Shown: positions 35,258-40,952 of the stretch, piece after piece
Layout of the letters: each line of letters starts with the position of its first letter
How positions within the stretch are numbered: position 1 is the stretch's first letter
Assembly: GCA_017962965.1 (NCBI GenBank)
Contig: JAGCUI010000024.1
Location: 1-40,952 of the forward strand
Direction of reading: 5' to 3'
Length of the DNA: 40,952 nucleotides
From: Treponema sp.
GTDB taxonomy: Bacteria; Spirochaetota; Spirochaetia; Treponematales; Treponemataceae
Program-made: the position numbers and the translations under genes
The notes under the pieces: model-generated
Told to the model about the DNA's origin: nothing
Database searches by the model: none
Seen by the model: the letters and a program-made list of their open reading frames with translations, nothing else

Positions 35258-35302
35258 ATTTTACCCGTTAATGGATTTTTAGAATGCTCATCTAAGAATT
35301 CA

Positions 35303-35341
35303 GGCGCTTTTTGAATCAGATGCAAACATTCATCCTGCGCC
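35303..35341 (+). other. structured leader of rplM
   Basis: Within the ~109-nt untranslated leader, GGCGC (35303-35307) pairs with GCGCC (35337-35341), and inside it TGAAT (35312-35316) pairs with ATTCA (35328-35332). The nested stems fit an autoregulatory ribosomal-protein leader. No known L13 leader consensus was matched. Confidence 0.45.
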
Positions 35342-35372
35342 AGATAAACTTTTATATTAAGTAAGGTATATC

Positions 35373-35801
35373 ATGGAAACTATCTTCGTAAAAGAAGCTG
35401 AACAGGCTCGCAAATGGTACATTATTGATGCAGCCGGAAAACCACTCGGACGCGTTGCTGCTAAAGCTGCTGCAATTGCTCGTGGTAAGAACAAACCAAC
35501 ATTTACAAGAAATCAGTTGATGGGAGACTTTGTAGTTATCATCAATGCAGAAAAAGCTAGTGTTACTGGTGGTAAAGAAACTAAAAAGATTTATTATCAT
35601 CACACAGGTTTTGTAGGTGGACTTCGCGCTCATACTTATGAAAAATTATTGGAAAAACATCCTGAAGATCCAATGAAAATTGCTGTAGCAGGAATGCTTC
35701 CAAATGGACGTCTTGGTCGTAAGATGATGGACAATGTTAAGATTTATGCTGGTGCTGAACATCCACACGCTGCTCAGAATCCACAGCCTATCGAACTTTA
35801 A
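35373..35801 (+). CDS. rplM: 50S ribosomal protein L13
   Basis: 142 aa, standard length. L13 is an early-assembling protein of the large subunit. The family motifs RKWYIIDAAGKPLGRVA, GDFVVIINA, YYHHTGFVGG and GMLPNGRLGR are clear. AAGG precedes the ATG. It forms the classical pair with rpsI, 13 bp apart, and has a strong promoter and a structured leader. Confidence 0.98.
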   Translation: METIFVKEAEQARKWYIIDAAGKPLGRVAAKAAAIARGKNKPTFTRNQLMGDFVVIINAEKASVTGGKETKKIYYHHTGFVGGLRAHTYEKLLEKHPEDPMKIAVAGMLPNGRLGRKMMDNVKIYAGAEHPHAAQNPQPIEL

Positions 35802-35814
35802 TCAGGGGTAAAAA

Positions 35815-36207
35815 ATGGTAAAGAATATTGCTATTGGTACAGGTAGAAGAAAAACAGCTGTAGCTCGTGTATTTGTTCGCGACGGCTCAGGAAAAATTGT
35901 AGTAAACGGTAAAGATGTAAAAGATTACTTTGCAACTGCAGAACAGATTCAGGTTGTTAATCAGCCTCTTTTAGTTACTTCAATGGGAACTAAATACGAC
36001 ATTTTAATCAATGTTACAGGTGGTGGTTTGAACGGTCAGGCTGCTGCATGTTTACACGGTATTTCACGCGCATTGGTTCAGATTGATCCAGATGCTCGTA
36101 CATCACTTAAAGCTAACGGATACCTCACACGTGACTCACGTATGGTTGAACGTAAAAAGTACGGACAGAAGGGTGCTCGTCGCCGCTTCCAGTTCTCAAA
36201 ACGTTAG
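35815..36207 (+). CDS. rpsI: 30S ribosomal protein S9
   Basis: 130 aa, standard length. S9 lies in the small-subunit head; its basic tail reaches the P-site tRNA. GTGRRKTAVARV at the N-terminus, GGGLNGQA, and the C-terminal GQKGARRRFQFSKR are diagnostic. Shine-Dalgarno AGGGG precedes the ATG. An intrinsic terminator follows at 36229. Confidence 0.98.
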   Translation: MVKNIAIGTGRRKTAVARVFVRDGSGKIVVNGKDVKDYFATAEQIQVVNQPLLVTSMGTKYDILINVTGGGLNGQAAACLHGISRALVQIDPDARTSLKANGYLTRDSRMVERKKYGQKGARRRFQFSKR

Positions 36208-36228
36208 TTTTATACTGGTTTTATACAA

Positions 36229-36260
36229 AACGCGATTGGTTTTCAGTCGCGTTTTTTTTT
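36229..36260 (+). terminator. intrinsic terminator of rplM-rpsI
   Basis: AACGCGA (36229-36235) pairs with TCGCGTT (36247-36253); the stem extends with TTG/CAG including one wobble, leaving a 5-nt loop, and is followed by a T9 run. Confidence 0.92.
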
Positions 36261-36282
36261 GTTTAAAAAAGATTTAAAAAGT

Positions 36283-36311
36283 TTGACAAATCAGTTTTAC
36301 GGGGTTATTAT
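36283..36311 (+). promoter_or_regulatory. strong orphan promoter after rpsI
   Basis: TTGACA (36283-36288), exact 17-bp spacer, TATTAT (36306-36311), the best promoter in the window apart from rplM's. It lies downstream of the rpsI terminator and has no open reading frame before the next terminator. Confidence 0.75.
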
Positions 36312-36317
36312 TAATTA

Positions 36318-36416
36318 ATGGGTAAATCATAGTGTAAAAACTAATTGATTTATCACTGTTTATTTTATTTTTTTTATAAGGTCACAAGTCAAACAAGTTT
36401 TGATTGTGGCTTTTTT
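36318..36416 (+). ncRNA. candidate ~100-nt small RNA or HD-GYP leader
   Basis: The predicted transcript runs from about 36318 to the T-run ending at 36416. It contains a 7-bp stem TAAATCA/TGATTTA (36323-36329 with 36346-36352), a competing AGTG/CACT pairing (36331-36334 with 36354-36357), an AU-rich single-stranded stretch and a strong terminator hairpin. No protein is encoded. Either a free-standing sRNA or, if the terminator is conditional, an attenuator for the downstream HD-GYP pair. It matches no riboswitch consensus I know, including c-di-GMP class I. Confidence 0.55.
36378..36416 (+). terminator. intrinsic terminator of the orphan transcript
   Basis: GTCACAA (36381-36387) pairs with TTGTGGC (36404-36410, one G-U), and TCAAA (36389-36393) pairs with TTTGA (36399-36403) around a 5-nt loop with one bulged G; six T follow. 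Confidence 0.85.
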
Positions 36417-36467
36417 ACTTTTAACCCCCTTTTATCTTTTTTCTTTTATTTTTCGTCTTTTTGATTG

Positions 36468-36473
36468 TATAAT
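36468..36473 (+). promoter_or_regulatory. -10 box of the HD-GYP pair, leaderless spacing
   Basis: Perfect TATAAT ending 7 nt before ATG 36481; -35 poor; no Shine-Dalgarno. Confidence 0.55.
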
Positions 36474-36480
36474 AAATATA

Positions 36481-37713
36481 ATGAAAGAAAGCATAGACAA
36501 CTTTTTCAAAACGAATGAAAAAAATGTAAATTCTATTCTTACAAAACTGGGCTTTTTATTAACGCTTGTTTATCCTGTTCTTATCATTTTAAATAAACTT
36601 AAAATCTACAACGACTTTTCAAGTAAGTATTATTACATGTCGTGGATTATTGCTATTTTCTGTGCCTTCCTTTTTTTCTTTGTAACAAAATTCCGCCCCA
36701 ACAGCGCCTTAAATAAATACTTTCTGATTGTTGGAATCGAAATCTGTGTTTTCAGTCTTTCCATATTAAACGGTGTAATTGTTTATATTACTTATGTTTT
36801 GGTTGTTCTTTTGAGCTGCATGTACTTTGATCACTTTTTTACGTTCCAGGTACAAATCATTTCGTTTGTTTTTATGATGATTTCGTTCAGCCTGCGTTTA
36901 AAAATTCTTCCGGCGGTTCAGATTGAAACTACAAGGGCAGAGTGGGGTATTAATCATACTGCAGCGGGTGCCTTGGAATTTGTTCTTTTTGGTATTTTTT
37001 CATTCTATCTTACCTTTGCCATTCGCCGTAGCCTTATTTCCCTTTACGAGCATAAGCGTACAATCCAGAATGTACAGAATCAGATTACCTTTGGATTTGC
37101 AAATATTATCGAAGCCAAGGATGAATCCACCGGTGAACATATTAAAAAAACTTCGGAATATGTGTGGCTTTTGTGTATCAAGCTTATGCAAAAGGGCTTA
37201 TATCCTGAATATGTAAATGAACACACAACGCCTTTGATGGTAAGGGCTGCTCCGTTCCACGATCTTGGTAAAATCTGTATTCCGGATGATATTTTGAATA
37301 AAGAGGGTGTTTTAACAAAAGAAGAATTCAGCATAATGCAAAGACATCCTCTGGACGGCGCAGAATTTATCGAAAAAAAGATGAAGACAATCGGCGACCC
37401 TGAGCTTATAGAAATTGCACGTGATATGTGTTTGTGTCACCACGAGCATATGGACGGAACAGGTTATCCAAACCGCCTTATAGCAGATGAAATTCCAATC
37501 TGTGCAAGAATCATGACTATTGCAGATATTCTGGATGCGCTTTTGTCGGTGCGTTCTTATAAAAAAGCTTATTCAATCTCAGAATCCTTTTCCATTATTA
37601 AAAGCATGGCAGGTTCATCACTGGACCCTGTTATTGTAGATACACTTTTGGAATGCGATACAGAGGTTCGTGTAATAAGGGACGGAGGAGTTTTAACAGA
37701 TGACCAATTTTAA
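36481..37713 (+). CDS. membrane HD-GYP c-di-GMP phosphodiesterase
   Basis: 410 aa. The N-terminal half has about six hydrophobic helices (residues 20-200), an uncharacterised integral sensor. The C-terminal HD-GYP domain (about 220-410) is canonical: TGEHIKKTSEY, HD at 260-261 (FHDLGKICIPD), HHEH at 320-323, GTGYP with GYP at 328-330, and ADILDALLSVRSYKKAY. Such enzymes hydrolyse c-di-GMP to pGpG or GMP. I start at 36481 (MKESIDNFFKTNE), not the in-frame 36400, because the extension is hydrophobic, overlaps the upstream terminator and lacks an RBS, while TATAAT ends 7 nt before 36481; the downstream paralogue also begins with a matching FFKTNE. Overlaps it by 14 bp. Confidence 0.93.
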   Translation: MKESIDNFFKTNEKNVNSILTKLGFLLTLVYPVLIILNKLKIYNDFSSKYYYMSWIIAIFCAFLFFFVTKFRPNSALNKYFLIVGIEICVFSLSILNGVIVYITYVLVVLLSCMYFDHFFTFQVQIISFVFMMISFSLRLKILPAVQIETTRAEWGINHTAAGALEFVLFGIFSFYLTFAIRRSLISLYEHKRTIQNVQNQITFGFANIIEAKDESTGEHIKKTSEYVWLLCIKLMQKGLYPEYVNEHTTPLMVRAAPFHDLGKICIPDDILNKEGVLTKEEFSIMQRHPLDGAEFIEKKMKTIGDPELIEIARDMCLCHHEHMDGTGYPNRLIADEIPICARIMTIADILDALLSVRSYKKAYSISESFSIIKSMAGSSLDPVIVDTLLECDTEVRVIRDGGVLTDDQF

Positions 37714-38926
37714 TAATTCCTTCGAACGCTTTTTTAAGACCAACGAATACCGCCAGAACAGATTCATCATGAGAATCATCCTCTGGGTTTTTATCAGCGT
37801 ACCGTTTTTGCTTTTAGGAAGAATGTCGGGTATTTTCCCAATGTTCGACTACAACATCATCGTTATAGATTCAATCATCTTTATGGTGGGGTATTTTACG
37901 GCTTTAATTCTGGAAAAAATCCGCCCTTATTCTCCGGCCATAAAATACATTCTGCTTTTTACGGTAGAGATGAACGTTATTGTAATTTCGCTTGGAGAGG
38001 GAAGCTTGGTTTATATCACTTATGTAATTGTTCCTCTTTTAAGCTGTATTTATCTTAATAAAAATTTCTGTATCAAGGTTTTAATTAGTGCCTACATCCT
38101 TATGCTTTTGAGTCTTTATTACAGAGCCTATTATCTTGTTCCGTCTTACACAAGTGGTATTACTTCCATAAGATGGCTTATTCAGTATACTGCAGGTCTT
38201 ACTGTTGAATATATTTTGATTGCGGCTGTTGTTTTTATTCTTGCAACCCGTAATGCTTCAATCTTTAAAGCTGATTATAACGAAGTCGTAAAGGCATTTA
38301 ATTCTCAGCGTGAAATTACTTCCAGCTACGTTGCCATGCTCAGCCAGAAGCACCCTGCTTTGGAAAGTCATCTTATCCGCTGTTCAAATTATGTAGAAAT
38401 TATCTGCAGCCACCTTCAGAAAAACCGTAAGTATTCTGATATTTTGACTGATAATACAATCTTTAATTATGTAACTGCATCTTATCTTCATGATATTGGA
38501 ATTATTTCCATCCCCGATTACATCCTTAATAAAAAAACACCTTTGAACGAAGCCGAAATGAAGATTTTAAAAACCCACACAATTTTGGGCTACAATCTGA
38601 TTAAGGAAAATATGTCGCAGATGGATCACGATTATCTTCAGATTCTTTGTGATATGACTCTTTTCCATCATGAGCATTGGGACGGAAACGGTTATCCTTA
38701 TGGAATTACAAGCGAAAAAATTCCTTTAGCCGGAAGAATTATGGCCGGAGCAAACTATATCGATAACTTTTTAACCGGAGCACCATTCAGAGAGCCTGTT
38801 AGCTTTGAAGTTATGCTGGAAGAAATTACAAAAATGGCCGGAACTGTACTAGACCCGGAAATCGTAAAGGTGATTGTAAGGGCAGCCCCAGATATCCGTG
38901 CTGTATATGAATCACAAAAGTATTAA
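37700..38926 (+). CDS. membrane HD-GYP paralogue with degenerate active site
   Basis: 408 aa, a tandem paralogue of the preceding protein: same FFKTNE N-terminus, about six membrane helices, then an HD-GYP domain. It keeps His264-Asp265, HHEH and GNGYP (GYP 331-333), but the metal/substrate helix is altered: HDIGIISIP lacks the usual Lys after HDxG, and the ADxxDALxSxRxYK segment reads ANYIDNFLTGAPFREP, changing the first Asp and losing the Arg-x-Tyr-Lys part. It may bind c-di-GMP without efficient hydrolysis and act on its partner. Shine-Dalgarno GGAGGAG lies inside the end of the first gene, 9 nt before the ATG, giving coupled translation. Confidence 0.9.
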   Translation: MTNFNNSFERFFKTNEYRQNRFIMRIILWVFISVPFLLLGRMSGIFPMFDYNIIVIDSIIFMVGYFTALILEKIRPYSPAIKYILLFTVEMNVIVISLGEGSLVYITYVIVPLLSCIYLNKNFCIKVLISAYILMLLSLYYRAYYLVPSYTSGITSIRWLIQYTAGLTVEYILIAAVVFILATRNASIFKADYNEVVKAFNSQREITSSYVAMLSQKHPALESHLIRCSNYVEIICSHLQKNRKYSDILTDNTIFNYVTASYLHDIGIISIPDYILNKKTPLNEAEMKILKTHTILGYNLIKENMSQMDHDYLQILCDMTLFHHEHWDGNGYPYGITSEKIPLAGRIMAGANYIDNFLTGAPFREPVSFEVMLEEITKMAGTVLDPEIVKVIVRAAPDIRAVYESQKY

Positions 38927-38959
38927 AATAATTTTATAGTTTATTTAGTCTTAGTTTCC

Positions 38960-38988
38960 TTGCTTTTCTTATTTTAAATTATTATATT
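38960..38988 (+). promoter_or_regulatory. promoter of the Mrp/NBP35 gene
   Basis: TTGCTT (38960-38965), 17 bp, TATATT (38983-38988); leader about 30 nt with AGGAG before the ATG. Confidence 0.65.
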
Positions 38989-39025
38989 AGAACCAGTTTA
39001 AATAGTTTTTTATAGGAGTTTTTAT

Positions 39026-39853
39026 ATGGCAGATTGTTCACACGATTGTTCTTCATGCAATCAGGATTGTAAGGATAGAGATTTTCACGTTAGTTTAAGA
39101 AAAGGAAGCAGCGTAAAAAAGGTAATCGGTATTTTGAGCGGAAAGGGAGGGGTTGGTAAATCTCTTGTTACCAGTATGCTTGCCAGTAAAGTAAATAAAG
39201 ACGGCTTTAGAACAGCAATTTTGGATGCTGATATTACAGGTCCTTCTATTCCGGAAAGCTTTGGAGTTGATGAAGAAAGGGCAACTGCACTCGAAAACGA
39301 AGATGCTCTTAATCCTGTTGTAACTGATTCAGGCATCCAGCTTATGTCTATGAATTTTCTTTTGCAGAATTCTACAGATCCTGTTATCTGGAGAGGCCCT
39401 GTTATTGCGGGGGCTGTTAAGCAGTTCTGGACAGACGTTGTATGGAAAGATGTAGACTTTATGTTTGTTGATATGCCTCCAGGAACAGGCGATGTACCTT
39501 TAACTGTATTCCAGAGCCTTCCTGTAGACGGAATTATTATTGTTTCTTCTCCACAGCAGCTTGTTCGTGTAATTGTAGAAAAGGCTGTAAACATGGCAAA
39601 TATGATGAATATTCCAATCCTTGGTCTTGTAGAAAACATGAGCTACGTTAAATGCCCGGACTGCGGAAAAGAAATTACAGTATTCGGAAAAAGCAACATA
39701 GACCGCATTGCCAAAGATTTTAATCTTCCGGTCCTTGCCCGTATCCCTATGGAAGAAAAAACAAGCCAGGCCGTAGACGCAGGTGATGTAGAAAGTCTTG
39801 ATTGTGATTATCTGAACAAGGCTGCAGAGAAGATAGAATCTCTTCTTAAATAG
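39026..39853 (+). CDS. Mrp/NBP35-family iron-sulfur carrier ATPase
   Basis: 275 aa. A Cys-rich N-terminus, CSHDCSSCNQDC (Cys4, 8, 11, 15), is followed by a deviant Walker A, GILSGKGGVGKS, switch motifs DADITGPS and DMPPGTGD, and a CxxC near the C-terminus (CPDCGKE) for dimer-bridging Fe-S binding. The N-terminal four-Cys cluster is the NBP35-type arrangement, less common in bacterial Mrp. These proteins carry Fe-S clusters to apo-enzymes. SD AGGAG precedes the ATG. Single-gene unit with its own promoter. Confidence 0.93.
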   Translation: MADCSHDCSSCNQDCKDRDFHVSLRKGSSVKKVIGILSGKGGVGKSLVTSMLASKVNKDGFRTAILDADITGPSIPESFGVDEERATALENEDALNPVVTDSGIQLMSMNFLLQNSTDPVIWRGPVIAGAVKQFWTDVVWKDVDFMFVDMPPGTGDVPLTVFQSLPVDGIIIVSSPQQLVRVIVEKAVNMANMMNIPILGLVENMSYVKCPDCGKEITVFGKSNIDRIAKDFNLPVLARIPMEEKTSQAVDAGDVESLDCDYLNKAAEKIESLLK

Positions 39854-39887
39854 ACAATAAAATGTGCCACGCGGATAAATTACTAAC

Positions 39888-39908
39888 GTAATTTCGGTGT
39901 AATTTCGG
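39888..39908 (+). repeat. direct repeat GTAATTTCGG upstream of the ABC ATPase promoter
   Basis: Two copies, 39888-39897 and 39899-39908, spaced 11 bp centre to centre (one helical turn), ending 11 bp before the -35. The spacing fits a regulator binding one face of the DNA as a tandem dimer. Confidence 0.5.
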
Positions 39909-39919
39909 GAGAAAAAGGT

Positions 39920-39948
39920 TTGACTTATGTGGCTGTTCGGGGTACAAT
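39920..39948 (+). promoter_or_regulatory. promoter of the ABC ATPase gene
   Basis: TTGACT (39920-39925), 17 bp, TACAAT (39943-39948); a leader of about 30 nt carries a full AAGGAGG Shine-Dalgarno. Confidence 0.8.
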
Positions 39949-39985
39949 AGAAGAATAATATAACCCTTAAGGAGGCCACTAAAAA

Positions 39986-40952
39986 ATGGCAAAGGTAGAA
40001 CTTAAAGGTATTGGTAAAGTTTACGACGGCGGTGTTCGTGCTGTAAACAATGCTAATATCACTATTGAAGACAAGGAATTCTGCGTATTCGTAGGTCCTT
40101 CAGGATGTGGTAAATCAACAACATTACGTATGATTGCTGGTTTGGAAGACATTACAGACGGTAAATTGTTCATCGATGGTATCGAAATGAACGACGTTCC
40201 ACCAAAGGATCGTGATATCGCCATGGTATTCCAGAACTATGCTCTTTATCCACATATGACTGTATATGATAACATGGCATTCGGTCTTAAAATCCGCAAG
40301 ATGGACAAGACAGAAATCGACCGCCGTGTTCGCGATGCTGCTAAACAGCTCGACCTTACACAGTACCTCGACAGAAAGCCAAAGGCTCTTTCTGGTGGAC
40401 AGAGACAGCGTGTTGCTGTAGGACGTGCTATCGTTCGTAATCCAAAAGTATTCTTGTTCGATGAACCACTCTCTAACTTGGATGCTAAACTCCGTGTAAC
40501 AATGCGTTCTGAATTGGCTGCTCTTCACAACAGACTTCAGGCTACAATGATTTACGTAACACACGACCAGATCGAAGCTATGACTTTGGGTACAAAGATC
40601 GTTGTAATGAAAGACGGTGTTATCCAGCAGATTGGTGCTCCACTTTACCTCTACAACAACCCAATCAACAAGTTCGTTGCAGGCTTCATTGGTACACCTC
40701 CAATGAACTTCCTCACTGTAAAGGTTCTTGAGAAGAACGGAAAAATCGTTTGTGATGAAGGTTCTTTCGAAATCAACCCTACAGACGAGCAGGCTAAGAG
40801 CTTGAAAGACTATGTTGGTAAGGAAGTTTCATTCGGTATTCGTCCTGAAGACCTCACATACGTTGACAAGCCAGCTGCAAAAGATGATATGCAGATGAAG
40901 ATTACTAACAAGGAACCACTTGGTGCTGAAACACACTTGTACCTCGTTTCTA
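39986..40952 (+). CDS. sugar ABC transporter ATPase (UgpC/MsmX/MalK type), 3' end outside window
   Basis: 322 codons are visible and the frame is open at the window end; the family is usually about 365-375 aa. Motifs: Walker [11 protein letters not shown]-loop [11 protein letters not shown], signature LSGGQRQR, Walker [14 protein letters not shown] and H-loop VTHDQIEAM, then a regulatory OB-type domain beginning near FIGTPPMNF, including FGIRPEDL. This subfamily powers carbohydrate ABC importers and is often shared by several systems. Codons are strongly biased to C-ending forms (TAC, AAC, CTC), a sign of high expression. AAGGAGG and a strong promoter agree. No permease or binding-protein gene is adjacent upstream. 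Confidence 0.95.
   Translation, partial: MAKVELKGIGKVYDGGVRAVNNANITIEDKEFCVFVGPSGCGKSTTLRMIAGLEDITDGKLFIDGIEMNDVPPKDRDIAMVFQNYALYPHMTVYDNMAFGLKIRKMDKTEIDRRVRDAAKQLDLTQYLDRKPKALSGGQRQRVAVGRAIVRNPKVFLFDEPLSNLDAKLRVTMRSELAALHNRLQATMIYVTHDQIEAMTLGTKIVVMKDGVIQQIGAPLYLYNNPINKFVAGFIGTPPMNFLTVKVLEKNGKIVCDEGSFEINPTDEQAKSLKDYVGKEVSFGIRPEDLTYVDKPAAKDDMQMKITNKEPLGAETHLYLVS

Noticed and set aside
36323..36357. H-type pseudoknot in the candidate small RNA
   Set aside because: The pairings TAAATCA/TGATTTA and AGTG/CACT interlock, but a 1-nt connector over a 7-bp stem is probably too short; treated as alternative pairings.
36318..36416. c-di-GMP riboswitch before the HD-GYP genes
   Set aside because: Attractive by context, but the conserved class I bases and paired elements were not found.
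36400..36480. Longer HD-GYP start at 36400
   Set aside because: It would begin inside the terminator hairpin and lacks a ribosome binding site; the paralogue supports 36481.
39085..39639. 184-codon open frame on the minus strand
   Set aside because: It lies wholly inside the Mrp/NBP35 gene, whose motifs are certain; the minus-strand translation has no recognisable domain.
40124..40564. 146-codon minus-strand frame
   Set aside because: Shadow of the ABC ATPase, which has all motifs on the plus strand.
1..40952. tRNA, rRNA, CRISPR array, insertion sequence, prophage
   Set aside because: No cloverleaf, spaced repeat array, transposase or phage protein could be recognised.

Overview
The window is chromosomal DNA of a spirochaete, most likely a gut or rumen Treponema. 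The evidence is an AT-leaning composition with strong CAG preference for Gln, many Treponema-type exported proteins, a LepA/MurE/Ddl/QueD core, a eukaryote-like CDP-alcohol phosphotransferase, and a GH10 xylanase that points to a plant-fibre habitat. Genus is inferred from protein character only. No tRNA, rRNA, CRISPR array, insertion sequence or phage gene was seen.

Layout. 1-5.4 kb (+): end of a TPR/Asp-loop protein, an HtrA-like lipoprotein protease, lepA. 5.4-8.6 kb (-): a SurA/PpiD-like foldase followed by a DUF115/MptE-like protein, with a small repeat cluster at the convergent end. 8.7-12.4 kb: a small membrane protein (+), murE-ddl (-), and queD (+) divergent from murE. 12.3-17.1 kb (-): hisH-hisF-xylanase, then a LacI-like sensor fused to a diguanylate cyclase. 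17.2-25.5 kb: small exported and membrane proteins, a MEMO-domain lipoprotein, a RecQ-like helicase, an OmpA-like protein, a Holliday-junction-resolvase-related nuclease, a CDP-alcohol phosphotransferase and a DedA protein. 25.6-34.9 kb (+): an envelope cluster of class III cyclase, anchored FecR/repeat protein, outer-membrane protein and large surface lipoprotein. 35-41 kb (+): rplM-rpsI, a candidate small RNA, two tandem HD-GYP proteins, an Mrp/NBP35 ATPase, and the start of a sugar-type ABC ATPase.

How it works together. Three second-messenger inputs lie close together: a sugar-sensor diguanylate cyclase beside a xylanase, two HD-GYP c-di-GMP phosphodiesterase-like proteins, and a membrane cyclase leading an envelope operon. 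Peptidoglycan (murE-ddl), envelope folding (HtrA, SurA-like) and surface genes make up most of the rest.

The most unusual observations are (1) about ten transcription units whose -10 box lies 6-7 nt before the start codon with no Shine-Dalgarno, suggesting frequent leaderless mRNAs alongside normal SD-led genes; (2) an orphan promoter-terminator pair at 36283-36416 that would make a ~100-nt RNA just ahead of the HD-GYP pair; and (3) the four-gene cyclase/FecR/outer-membrane/surface-lipoprotein cluster. These rest on reading by eye, without database searches.
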